From assembly GCA_964562015.1 (NCBI GenBank), contig CAZLRH010000004.1, forward strand, positions 124,001-188,000: a DNA stretch of 64,000 nucleotides, written 5' to 3'. The stretch is from CAZLRH01 sp964562015. GTDB lineage: Bacteria; Verrucomicrobiota; Verrucomicrobiia; Opitutales; JABDGR01. The notes beneath the pieces were generated by a model, which worked only from the letters and a program-made list of their open reading frames with translations, was not told where the DNA came from and did not search any database. Position numbers and translations under genes: made by a program. Shown piece by piece: positions 1-8,241 of this stretch; position 1 is the first letter of the stretch, and the number at the start of each line of letters is the position of its first letter.

Positions 1-839
1 ATCCCGATCCCGCGCACTCCAAATGGGCCGCCTACGCCTCGATTTACTGGTCAGACTCTGATGCGGACGGCCGCCAGCAGAGCACGGAAGTGCTCCGCGT
101 CAGCGGCAAGGTGGACGGCGTGCGTTTGCCCAAGGAAATCTTTTTCGCCTCACGAGTGATGCAAAGCCCCACGCCGGATCTTCATATTCTCGGTCACTGG
201 AATTATCCTGCCGACACGAAGAAGACCGTCTATGTCATCGCCAGCATTTGCGACGCCGTCGAATTGTTCGTCAATGGAAAGTCTTTGGGCGTCAATCAAG
301 CGCCGCAAAGCGGTTATATTTACGCGTTTCCAGACGTGGCGTTTGCGCCCGGCTCGATCAAAGCTGTCGCCACTAAGGGCGGCAAAGTCGTCGCCCAGCA
401 AGAAATCAAAACCGCCGGCGAGCCCAAGAGCCTCAAACTCACCGTTTACACCGGGCCGCAGGGCTTGCAGGCCGATGGCGCCGACGTGGCCCTGATCGAT
501 TTTGAAGTCGTGGACGCCCAGGGCAACCGCTGTCCGACCGATGAAGCCCGCGTGGACTTCGCCGTGGACGGCCCGGTGGTCTGGCGCGGCGGCTTTTGCA
601 GCGACAAGCTCAACACGACCAACAATCTCTATCTCGACACCGAATGCGGCATCAACCGCGTGGCGATTCGATCGACGCAAAACCCCGGAACCATCACCCT
701 CACCGCCACGCGCCCGGGCCTCGCGCCCGCGACCGTGCAAATTCCCTCGCATGCGTTCGCGGTCAAAGACGGCCTGAGCACCTCCTTCCCGCCGGCCTAT
801 TCTGGTCTAACGCAAACGATTGCCCATTTGGTGCCGTAA
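1..839 (+). CDS. Glycoside hydrolase family 2 (beta-galactosidase-like), C-terminal part
   Basis: The reading frame is open from base 3, so the catalytic N-terminus lies outside the window; 278 residues are visible. The text resembles the C-terminal beta-sandwich modules of large GH2 beta-galactosidases of Bacteroidota and Verrucomicrobiota. It starts with a W-x-x-Y region (KWAAYASIYWSD), then a DUF4982-like module containing HILGHWNY and VELFVNGKSLG. A second Ig-like module follows (ALIDFEVVDAQGNRCPTDEA), with the typical VxGP and GG spacing near its end. GH2 enzymes release terminal beta-galactose or related sugars from plant polysaccharides and usually act in the periplasm or outside the cell. 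Other GH2 activities (beta-glucuronidase, beta-mannosidase) cannot be excluded because the catalytic TIM barrel is not visible. Confidence 0.82.
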   Translation, partial: PDPAHSKWAAYASIYWSDSDADGRQQSTEVLRVSGKVDGVRLPKEIFFASRVMQSPTPDLHILGHWNYPADTKKTVYVIASICDAVELFVNGKSLGVNQAPQSGYIYAFPDVAFAPGSIKAVATKGGKVVAQQEIKTAGEPKSLKLTVYTGPQGLQADGADVALIDFEVVDAQGNRCPTDEARVDFAVDGPVVWRGGFCSDKLNTTNNLYLDTECGINRVAIRSTQNPGTITLTATRPGLAPATVQIPSHAFAVKDGLSTSFPPAYSGLTQTIAHLVP

Positions 840-968
840 GGCGCATTCGCTGCAGCCGGGCCATTTTGCGCGCTTGAACCGGCGGCGGGAATTGTGTTTA
901 CTGCGCGGCAGGATTTCCCCTCCTGGGCCGCCCCTTTTTGAACTCCGCTAGTCCCCTGTTTATTGTCG

Positions 969-3900
969 ATGCGCCTCCCCTTGCCCGTCTTTATTCTCGC
1001 GTTGGCGCCACTGGCCCAGGGCGCCTCAACCCCTGACGCCGCCAGCCAGGCCTTTGAGCAGACTTTTCAGGACACGGTGCATCCGTTTATCCAAACCTAT
1101 TGCCTTTCCTGTCATAGCGGCGAGCAAGCGAAGGCGGAGTTGGATTTAACCGCTTACGGCAATCTCGCGTCCGTCACGGGTGATTTCAAGCGCTGGAATC
1201 TCATCCTTGAACGGCTCAAGGCGAAGGAAATGCCGCCCAAGGAAGCCCCACATCAACCGTCGGCGGACGAACGGCAGGCGGTGCAGGAGTGGATTGCGGC
1301 GGTCAATGCCGAGGAAGCCCAACGCCGTGCCGGCGACCCGGGCCTCGTGCTGGCCCGGCGGTTGAGCAACGCCGAATACGATTACACCATCCACGACCTC
1401 ACCGGCGTGGACCTGCGTCCGACCAAGGAATTTCCGGTGGACCCGGCCAACCAGGCCGGTTTCGACAATTCGGGCGAATCCCTCGACATGTCGCCCGCAC
1501 TCTTCAAAAAATATTATCAGGCGGCGCGGGACGTGGCCGACCATGTCGTGCTGGAGCCGGACGGCCTGGCCTTCGCGCCCAATCCGATGCTCGATGAATC
1601 GGACCGCGACAAATATTCCGTGCTGCGGATTGTCGATTTCTACCAGCGCCAGCCCACGGATTTCGCCGCTTACTTTTTCGCGGCCTGGCGGTTTCAGCAT
1701 CGCGCCGCCTTGGGCCAGCCGGAGGCCACGCTGGCCGAGATCGCGCGCGACTGCAAAGTCAGCCCCAAGTATTTGTCCACCGTCTGGGATTTATTGAGCG
1801 ATCCGGCCGAGCAAGTCGGCCCACTGGCCAAGTTGCAAGCCCGCTGGCGCGCGCTCCCCGCCCCCGGCGACACTGACCCCTCCGCCCTGCGCGCCCGCAC
1901 CGAGGAAATGCGCGATTTCGTCGTCAACCTGCGCGATAAAATCATTCCGGACGTGCCGAACATCAGTGCGCCGGGGCTCGGGCCCGGCTCGCAACCGATG
2001 GTTTTGTGGAAAGACAATCAAATGGCCGCGAATCGCCGCACCTACGATCCCGCGTTGCTACAACCCAGCGCGACGCCGCCCGCGCCGGAAACGATTTCAG
2101 CGGTCGCTGAAACGGCACCCGCGCCTGCTACGGCGCCAGCGACTCCTGCGGTCTCAACAACTCCGACTGCGGTTAATGTGCTCGCGGCCGCGCAGGGCGA
2201 AGGCGTCGCGAAGGTCAATCCGACGCCTGCGTTTAATGCCAAACTGCCCAGCGGCCTCGGCCTCCCGGTCGCGCCCGTGGCCAAAACCGCGGCGGATGGC
2301 CGGCCTCTTTCCGCCCTGGAAATTGCCGATTTGGCGCTGGCCGCCCAACCCGCGCGCAAGGCCGGCGGCCCCCTGCCGAAAACGCCGGACATCGTGAAGT
2401 TTGGCGGCGTGTTTCTCGAAGCGCCCGTCACCACCACCAATGCCTCCGCCACCGCGCGCATGGCGCTGGCCAAGAAGCACGCGGGCGAACCCGACCCCGA
2501 CCTTTACGTGCCGGAAGACCCGGCGCAACGCGCCCGCTACGAGGCCGCTTTTGCCAAATTTGCCGAAGTGTTTCCCGATGCCTTTTACATCAGCGAACGC
2601 GCGCGGGTTTACCTGGATCCCGAAGTGGAGGAGTCGCTCGAAGGCCGTCTGCTCAGCGCGGGCCTGCACAGCCAGACGGGCTATTTCCGCGACGACGGCC
2701 CGCTCTACGAGATGATTTTGGATGATGACGCTAAGCGCGAACTCGACCATCTCTGGAACGTCTTTGAATTCAATGCCGCCATCCCGGCGCGCATGCACGT
2801 CAGTTTTCTTTTTGCCGAACGGGATTCGTTTCGCGACAGCGCCTTCGACCAATATCGTCCCGAGAACAAAGCCGTCACTTCCCAGGAAATGATAAAATCC
2901 CTGGCTGACATCCTCCTCGCCAAGGCGCAGGAAGGCCGGGTGACGCCGGTAGCCCTGCAAGCGGTGAAGGACCACTTCGACCGTGTGGCCTCGGACAACC
3001 GCTGGCTCGAGGAAACACGCGTGGCGGCGGAACCGGTGCATTTGCAGGCTCTCCTCACATTTGCTGAACGCTCGTATCGCCGTCCCCTCACCGCCGCGGA
3101 ACGCGCGGACATTCTGAGCTTTTACAAACAGGATCGCACGGAGAACGGCGCCGAGCACGAAGACGCCATCCGCGATTCCCTGGTGCGCGTGCTGATGTCC
3201 CCGTATTTTCTTTATCATCTCGAACTCGATTCCAACCAGGCGGTGGGACAGCCGGCCAGCCGCTCCACCGCGATTACGCCCAAGGGCATTCCCATTTCGA
3301 TGGCCCAAGGCGGCACTACGGCGGGCACTGCCCCGGCGAGTACGCCGCCGGCTTTCGCTCCGCCGGCGAATACCCGGCCGCTTTCGGACTATGAATTGGC
3401 CAACCGGCTCAGTTATTTCCTGTGGTCGTCTATGCCCGATCAAGAACTCCTGGCCCATGCCGCCGCCGGCGATTTGCATCAACCCGAGGTCTTGCTCGCC
3501 CAAACCCGTCGCCTGCTGCAAGACGGGCACATCCAAAATTTCGCGGTCGAATTTGGCGGCAACTGGCTCGATTTTCGCCGCTTCGAGGAACACAACGCCG
3601 TCGATCGCGACCGTTTCCCGGCCTTCACGAACAACTTGCGCGAGGCGATGTTTCAGGAGCCGGTGCACTTTCTGGTCGATCTGGTGCAGGCGGACCGCCC
3701 GGTGCTTAATTTGCTCTATGCCAATTACACGTTTGTGAACCCCATCCTGGCGCAGCATTACGGCATTCCCAACGTGAATGGCGCGCCGGACCAGTGGGTC
3801 CGCGTGGACGATGCGAGCGCCTACGGGCGCGGCGGACTTTTGCCGATGGCGGTGTTTCTCACCGTGAATTCGCCGGGCTTGCGCACCAGCCCGGTGAAAC

Positions 3901-4445
3901 GCGGCAACTGGGTCGTGCGCCGCCTGCTCGGCGAAAACATTCCCGCGCCCCCGCCCAACGTGCCCGTGCTGCCGGCCGATGAGGCCCAACTCGGCAATCT
4001 CACCCTGGCGCAAACGCTCGCCCGGCACCACACCGATCCGAATTGCGCGAGCTGCCATGAAAAATTCGATTCCTTCGGCCTCGTGTTCGAGGGCTACGGG
4101 CCGGTCGGCGAGGCGCGGACGAAAGACCTCGCGGACCACCCGGTGGAACTCAAGGCCACGTTCCCCGATGGCACGGAGGAAAGCGGCGTGGCCGGTTTGC
4201 GTGATTATATTAAAACCAAAGTGCAGAACGAATTTGTGGACAATCTTTGCCGCAAATTGCTCTCCTACTCGCTGGGCCGCACGCTCCTGCCCTCGGATGA
4301 TTTGCTGGTGCAGGACATGCGCGCCCGGCTCGCGTCCAGCGATTACCGGTTCAGTCCGCTGGTGGAAGCCATCGTCACCAGCCCCCAATTTCTCACCAAG
4401 CGCGCGCCCGCCGGCGAGCCCGTCCGCACCGCCATGAGCAATTAA
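969..4445 (+). CDS. DUF1592-family protein with planctomycete-type cytochrome c domain
   Basis: This 1158-residue exported protein has the domain order of the PSCyt1/DUF1587/DUF1595/DUF1592/DUF1588/DUF1585 family of Planctomycetes and Verrucomicrobia. A signal peptide ends near residue 19 (LAPLAQGA). The first CxxCH haem motif is at residues 45-49 (YCLSCHSGE). A DUF1587 stretch follows (NAEYDYTIHDLTGVDLR). The C-terminal half carries DUF1592 (ELANRLSYFLWSSMPD), DUF1588 (RTSPVKRGNWVVRRLLGE) and a second CxxCH at about 1026-1030 (NCASCHEKFD), then DUF1585 (LCRKLLSYSLGRTLLPSDD). An unusually long Ala/Pro/Thr-rich insert (about residues 360-480) separates the two halves. The family is always found beside DUF1552, as here, but its biochemical role is not established; electron transfer linked to polysaccharide catabolism is a common guess. 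ATG at 969 was preferred to the in-frame TTG at 963. Confidence 0.9.
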   Translation: MRLPLPVFILALAPLAQGASTPDAASQAFEQTFQDTVHPFIQTYCLSCHSGEQAKAELDLTAYGNLASVTGDFKRWNLILERLKAKEMPPKEAPHQPSADERQAVQEWIAAVNAEEAQRRAGDPGLVLARRLSNAEYDYTIHDLTGVDLRPTKEFPVDPANQAGFDNSGESLDMSPALFKKYYQAARDVADHVVLEPDGLAFAPNPMLDESDRDKYSVLRIVDFYQRQPTDFAAYFFAAWRFQHRAALGQPEATLAEIARDCKVSPKYLSTVWDLLSDPAEQVGPLAKLQARWRALPAPGDTDPSALRARTEEMRDFVVNLRDKIIPDVPNISAPGLGPGSQPMVLWKDNQMAANRRTYDPALLQPSATPPAPETISAVAETAPAPATAPATPAVSTTPTAVNVLAAAQGEGVAKVNPTPAFNAKLPSGLGLPVAPVAKTAADGRPLSALEIADLALAAQPARKAGGPLPKTPDIVKFGGVFLEAPVTTTNASATARMALAKKHAGEPDPDLYVPEDPAQRARYEAAFAKFAEVFPDAFYISERARVYLDPEVEESLEGRLLSAGLHSQTGYFRDDGPLYEMILDDDAKRELDHLWNVFEFNAAIPARMHVSFLFAERDSFRDSAFDQYRPENKAVTSQEMIKSLADILLAKAQEGRVTPVALQAVKDHFDRVASDNRWLEETRVAAEPVHLQALLTFAERSYRRPLTAAERADILSFYKQDRTENGAEHEDAIRDSLVRVLMSPYFLYHLELDSNQAVGQPASRSTAITPKGIPISMAQGGTTAGTAPASTPPAFAPPANTRPLSDYELANRLSYFLWSSMPDQELLAHAAAGDLHQPEVLLAQTRRLLQDGHIQNFAVEFGGNWLDFRRFEEHNAVDRDRFPAFTNNLREAMFQEPVHFLVDLVQADRPVLNLLYANYTFVNPILAQHYGIPNVNGAPDQWVRVDDASAYGRGGLLPMAVFLTVNSPGLRTSPVKRGNWVVRRLLGENIPAPPPNVPVLPADEAQLGNLTLAQTLARHHTDPNCASCHEKFDSFGLVFEGYGPVGEARTKDLADHPVELKATFPDGTEESGVAGLRDYIKTKVQNEFVDNLCRKLLSYSLGRTLLPSDDLLVQDMRARLASSDYRFSPLVEAIVTSPQFLTKRAPAGEPVRTAMSN

Positions 4446-4521
4446 CCGGGAATAATCCACCCCGCTTGCCCTTTTATCTTTGTCACTCCGCTGTTCTCAT
4501 TTAACCTAATCTGTCACGGCC

Positions 4522-5955
4522 ATGCACACCGACCACGAGCACTCGCACGACGAAAACGCCCTGCCGCTTTTTAATCGCCGCCTGAAGCCGTACGTGCAGC
4601 CGTCGCGGCCGGAGATGCTTGCCCGCCGCCGGTTTCTGCGCGGTGCCGGGGTGATGATGGCGCTGCCGTTTCTCGATTCGCTTTCGGTCTTTGGCGCCGA
4701 CTCCACGACTGTTGCTCCGGCTGGTGCAGGCGCTGCGACCGTCCCGGCACGCCCTTATCCGCAGCGTCTAGCGATAATTTTCCAAGGCAACGGCGTCAAT
4801 CCCGACCACTGGTGGGCCAAGGGCGCGGGCGACACGATGGAATTGAGCAAAACCCTCGAACCGCTCACGCCGCATCGCAAAAAGCTCAATGTCATCAGCG
4901 GCCTCTTCAACCCTCCCGCCGTGGGCGTGGGCATTCATCCCGGGCAAACCGGCAACATCCTTTCCGGCATGCCGCTGATGAAAGGCGCCGTCTTGCGCGG
5001 CGGCATCAGCATGGACCAGGTCCTGGCGAACCGCATCGGCCAGGAAACGATGCAACCCAGCCTCATCCTCGGCTGCGAACAGCCGATGACCGGCTACCAT
5101 GAGACGAATTTCTCCCTCGCCTACAGCTCGCATATTTCCTGGCAGAGCCCGGATTCGCCCGTGCCCATGGAGGTCTATCCCGCGCTGGCGTTCGACTGCC
5201 TCTTTGAAAACCAGGGCAACAAACGCATGCAAAGCGTCCTCGACCGCGTGATGGACGACGCCGCCACCGTCAGCCGTAAAATCAGCGCCGAGGACAACCA
5301 GAAGCTCGACGAATTTCTCACCAGCGTCCGCGAAGTGGAGAAACGCGTCGACCACATGCGCAGCGAGCAGGTCAAGGCCGCCGCCAACGCCCAAGGCCAG
5401 GGCCAGCCGCTCATCGCCATGAACCGGCCCGACAACGGCCTGCCCGAGGACATTCGCGAGCACATGAAACTGATGTGCGACATCGTCGCCCTCGCCTTTC
5501 AGACCGACAAGACGCGTCTCGCCACCCTCGTGCTCTGCCGCGACCTGTCCGGCTTGTTCTATCCCTTCCTCAACGTGCGCAAGACCCACCACACCGCGTC
5601 GCACGACGATCTTTCAGAAGACTACGAAAAGATTGTGCGCTATTACGTGGGCAATTTCGCCTACCTGGCCGCGCGGCTCGATGCGATGCCCGAAGGCGAC
5701 GGCACGGTGCTGGACAACACCTGCCTCGTATACCTTTCCAGCATGTTCTCCGGCTCGCGCCACGACAACACCAAGCTGCCCATCCTTACCCTCGGCGGAC
5801 TCGGCGGCACATTGGAGACGGGCCGCACCCTTGAATTCAGCGACAAGGGCGATGAAAGCCGGAAACTTTGCAGTTTCTACCTTTCGCTGATGGACCGGAT
5901 GGGCGTGCGTCTCCCGCGCTTTGGCGATGCGGACACCCGCCTGAGTGGAGTCTAA
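4522..5955 (+). CDS. DUF1552 domain-containing protein (Tat-type leader)
   Basis: This 477-residue protein begins 76 bp after the DUF1592 gene in the same direction, the standard genetic pairing of these families. Residues about 35-52 carry a twin-arginine-like leader (RRRFLRGAGVMMALPFLDSL), so the folded protein is probably exported by Tat. The body has the DUF1552 landmarks: NGVNPDHWWAKG near the N-terminus, the GIHPGQTGNILSG region, FDCLFENQGNKRMQSVLDRV, and the C-terminal HHTASHDDLSEDYEKIVRYY block. DUF1552 is related to the alkaline-phosphatase-like DUF1501 proteins. Its function is unknown; the context implies it works with the multi-domain cytochrome c protein upstream. The His-rich N-terminus (HTDHEHSHDE) before the leader is unusual. 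Confidence 0.9.
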   Translation: MHTDHEHSHDENALPLFNRRLKPYVQPSRPEMLARRRFLRGAGVMMALPFLDSLSVFGADSTTVAPAGAGAATVPARPYPQRLAIIFQGNGVNPDHWWAKGAGDTMELSKTLEPLTPHRKKLNVISGLFNPPAVGVGIHPGQTGNILSGMPLMKGAVLRGGISMDQVLANRIGQETMQPSLILGCEQPMTGYHETNFSLAYSSHISWQSPDSPVPMEVYPALAFDCLFENQGNKRMQSVLDRVMDDAATVSRKISAEDNQKLDEFLTSVREVEKRVDHMRSEQVKAAANAQGQGQPLIAMNRPDNGLPEDIREHMKLMCDIVALAFQTDKTRLATLVLCRDLSGLFYPFLNVRKTHHTASHDDLSEDYEKIVRYYVGNFAYLAARLDAMPEGDGTVLDNTCLVYLSSMFSGSRHDNTKLPILTLGGLGGTLETGRTLEFSDKGDESRKLCSFYLSLMDRMGVRLPRFGDADTRLSGV

Positions 5956-6101
5956 TTGCTCGGCCTGCAGGAAAAACGCCTGGGTTTGCAGCCAAGTCCG
6001 CCTTTGCGGGGTTTCACCCTTGCTCGCTCTTAACCTCCTGGTGGCACTCCACTGCGCTTGCGGACGGGCCTTGGGCCGGTTAAGCAGTTCCTCTGCTTCG
6101 G

Positions 6102-6803
6102 ATGAATAACCCCACTTCCGCCTCCGCCAAATCGACCGGCCATTTTCAGTTGCCGGCGTGGATTGACCGTCCGGTCGCGGTCATTGCCGCGCTGCCGTTT
6201 ATCTGGACGATGTGGCAATCCCTGCAACAGGACCCGATACCCGTCGAAAGCTTTTTGCTGTGCGCCAACCTTGGGCTGATGGCCCTGACCATGGTGACGC
6301 GCCGCGCGCCCACGCGCGTGACGACCAACCCGTGGTTCTGGCTGCTGGCGTTGGTGGCCACTTACTGGCCGTACCTCACGGAAGATATCTACACATCACT
6401 CGTGGCCAACTATTGGCCGAGCCTGCCGCCTTATCTTTATGAACTCGGTGCTCCGCTGGTATCGCATTTCTGGTCCGAAAGCGTTTCCATTCTCGGTTTT
6501 CTCATCTGCATCTGGGCGCGCGTGTGCCTGGGGCGCAACATCGGCTTCGTGCCGGCCGAACGCAAAATTGTCACGACCGGCGTGTACGGCTGGGTGCGGC
6601 ACCCGGTATACACCGGCTTGTTTTTGGTGATTATCGGCAACCTGCTCGTCTATTTCTCGTGGAACAATTTCGTGCTGACTGCAATTTGGATGGGCCTGTG
6701 GATCATCAAAACTTTCGTCGAGGAAAACTTTCTGCGCAAAAATCCCGCCTATGCCGAGTATATGACGAAAGTCCGCTGGCGCTGGGTGCCGTATTTGGCG
6801 TAA
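6102..6803 (+). CDS. Isoprenylcysteine carboxyl methyltransferase (ICMT/PEMT)-like membrane protein
   Basis: This 233-residue protein has about five to six predicted membrane segments. Its C-terminal third has the ICMT/PEMT superfamily signature: GWVRHPVYTG, then EENFLRKNPAYAEYM and a terminal RWRWVPYL. In characterised relatives these residues bind S-adenosylmethionine and orient the methyl acceptor at the membrane face. Bacterial members with this short architecture are mostly unassigned and may methylate lipids, quinones or small hydrophobic substrates. The gene stands alone, 146 bp after the DUF1552 gene and convergent with the next gene; the two stop codons are only about 14 bp apart. 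The specific substrate cannot be inferred. Confidence 0.75.
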   Translation: MNNPTSASAKSTGHFQLPAWIDRPVAVIAALPFIWTMWQSLQQDPIPVESFLLCANLGLMALTMVTRRAPTRVTTNPWFWLLALVATYWPYLTEDIYTSLVANYWPSLPPYLYELGAPLVSHFWSESVSILGFLICIWARVCLGRNIGFVPAERKIVTTGVYGWVRHPVYTGLFLVIIGNLLVYFSWNNFVLTAIWMGLWIIKTFVEENFLRKNPAYAEYMTKVRWRWVPYLA

Positions 6804-6817
6804 AAACTCCAGCGGCC

Positions 6818-8017
6818 TTAATTGGCACCGGGTGCCGGAATGGCGGCAGGGGCGGATTCACCGGCGGCCGCGGCGGGTTTGGCCGCGGCCGGGGGCTCGA
6901 ACATCACATCGAGCACGCCAGCATTGTAAGTCACCTGGTTGATTTTGCCATCGAGCAATTTTCCGCCGTTGACGAAGACCTCAAAGTGCGACGGCTCGTC
7001 GACGCCATTCACGGTCATCCACTCCTTGACTTGAATGACATAGAGGCACGGGACGCCGTTCTCGTCGTATTGGATTTGAATGCGGTCGGCCCGTTGCGTG
7101 TCCGGATCGATGAGCACCTCCACGCGCATGTTGTTGGGCAAAGTCCCGAGGACCCGGTTGTACTCATCCTGGTCGTCGCTTACATGCGCGATCTCGCGCA
7201 GGGTGTGCGGGCTGTTGATCAGTTCAAAAATCACGCCGCAATACAGAGCTTCGCGTTCAATCGCCTTTAATTGCTCCGGCCCCAGGCTCTCGGGGGCCTG
7301 GGCGCCTGCCGCTCCCACCCAGCGCCAACCGCGGTCGCCATTGGCCAGGACGGTCGCTTCCTCCTGCGCCGGGCCCGCACGCATGGTCAGCCGAATCTTG
7401 TCGGGCGGCCGCTTGACCATGGTGAAATTCAAAACACTTCCATTGGCCATCGTCACGTTGCCCTGCACCTGGAGGCCGCGCACGTCCTGCAATTTGTCGA
7501 GCCCGCCGTTGTGGCTGAGGTAATCCCACATAATCGGCCCATACGACACCGCGCTGGCCGGGCCGTGGTTGTTCATGGTGTAGATCGACGGCGAACGCGT
7601 TGGCGCGCCCGGCGGTTTCGCCTCCGGCGCAGGCGCCGGTGCGGGCCGCGCGGCGGACGCAGGCCGCGGGGCAAATTCGGGGGTCTTGGACCTGGGCAGG
7701 GAAGACATGGATCCGTCGGGATAGTTGATCACGGGCTGGCGCCATTCGTCCAACAAGTGCGGCCAGCGCCACGGGTAAACGGCGTCAGTGAAGGTAAGGC
7801 CCGCCTCCGGCACCAATTGCTGCGCCCACAACACCGCCGTGAGCACCACGGCGATCGGCAGGAACGCGCCGAGCATCACCACCAGCGCCAGCAACCTCCC
7901 CGGGCGAAAGAGAAAGACGCTTTGACGCGTGTCCGCATTGCGCAAAATGGTGCAGCTCTCAAAAAACAAATGCAGATCGGCCTGCTGCTGGCGGGTGCGG
8001 GCGAACTCGAATTTCAT
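6818..8017 (-). CDS. Hypothetical membrane-anchored protein, LolA/lipoprotein-sorting-like fold
   Basis: This 399-residue protein has a charged N-terminus with paired aromatic residues and a single strong membrane segment at about residues 40-65 (LLALVVMLGAFLPIAVVLTA). A Pro/Ala-rich linker (about 115-150) leads to a periplasmic C-terminal domain. That domain is rich in alternating hydrophobic residues, with motifs such as LQVQGNVTMANGSVLNFTMV, RPPDKIRLTMRAG and ADRIQIQYDENGVP. The pattern 'outer chain, metric of substrate, small beta-strands, GDRGWRW' is reminiscent of LolA/LolB-type or DUF4292-type lipoprotein-sorting folds. It is divergent from ileS with a 224-bp gap. The fold guess is an inference; no catalytic residues were recognised. 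Confidence 0.6.
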   Translation of the reverse strand: MKFEFARTRQQQADLHLFFESCTILRNADTRQSVFLFRPGRLLALVVMLGAFLPIAVVLTAVLWAQQLVPEAGLTFTDAVYPWRWPHLLDEWRQPVINYPDGSMSSLPRSKTPEFAPRPASAARPAPAPAPEAKPPGAPTRSPSIYTMNNHGPASAVSYGPIMWDYLSHNGGLDKLQDVRGLQVQGNVTMANGSVLNFTMVKRPPDKIRLTMRAGPAQEEATVLANGDRGWRWVGAAGAQAPESLGPEQLKAIEREALYCGVIFELINSPHTLREIAHVSDDQDEYNRVLGTLPNNMRVEVLIDPDTQRADRIQIQYDENGVPCLYVIQVKEWMTVNGVDEPSHFEVFVNGGKLLDGKINQVTYNAGVLDVMFEPPAAAKPAAAAGESAPAAIPAPGAN

Positions 8018-8241
8018 GTATCCAGCCGTTTAACATAAACGCCGCCCCGCCGCGAGGCGATTTGAAACGTGACGCCCAGTTCCGCCGCGCATCCCGGTTC
8101 GCTCCTTGACTTGCCCGGCGAAAACGACAGACTTTTTCCCCTTCATCACCCGCGCACTTCGAGGCCTTCCCAACCCCGCCCGCGCCCGCCCGCCGACCTC
8201 CCTTTTTCACTCTCCCTGACGCCGCCGGTGCGGCCCGCGAC

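Noticed and set aside
2154..4460. 768-residue open frame on the minus strand inside the DUF1592 gene
   Set aside because: It is a GC-rich shadow frame antisense to a gene with clear CxxCH and DUF1592 motifs, and has no recognisable domain.
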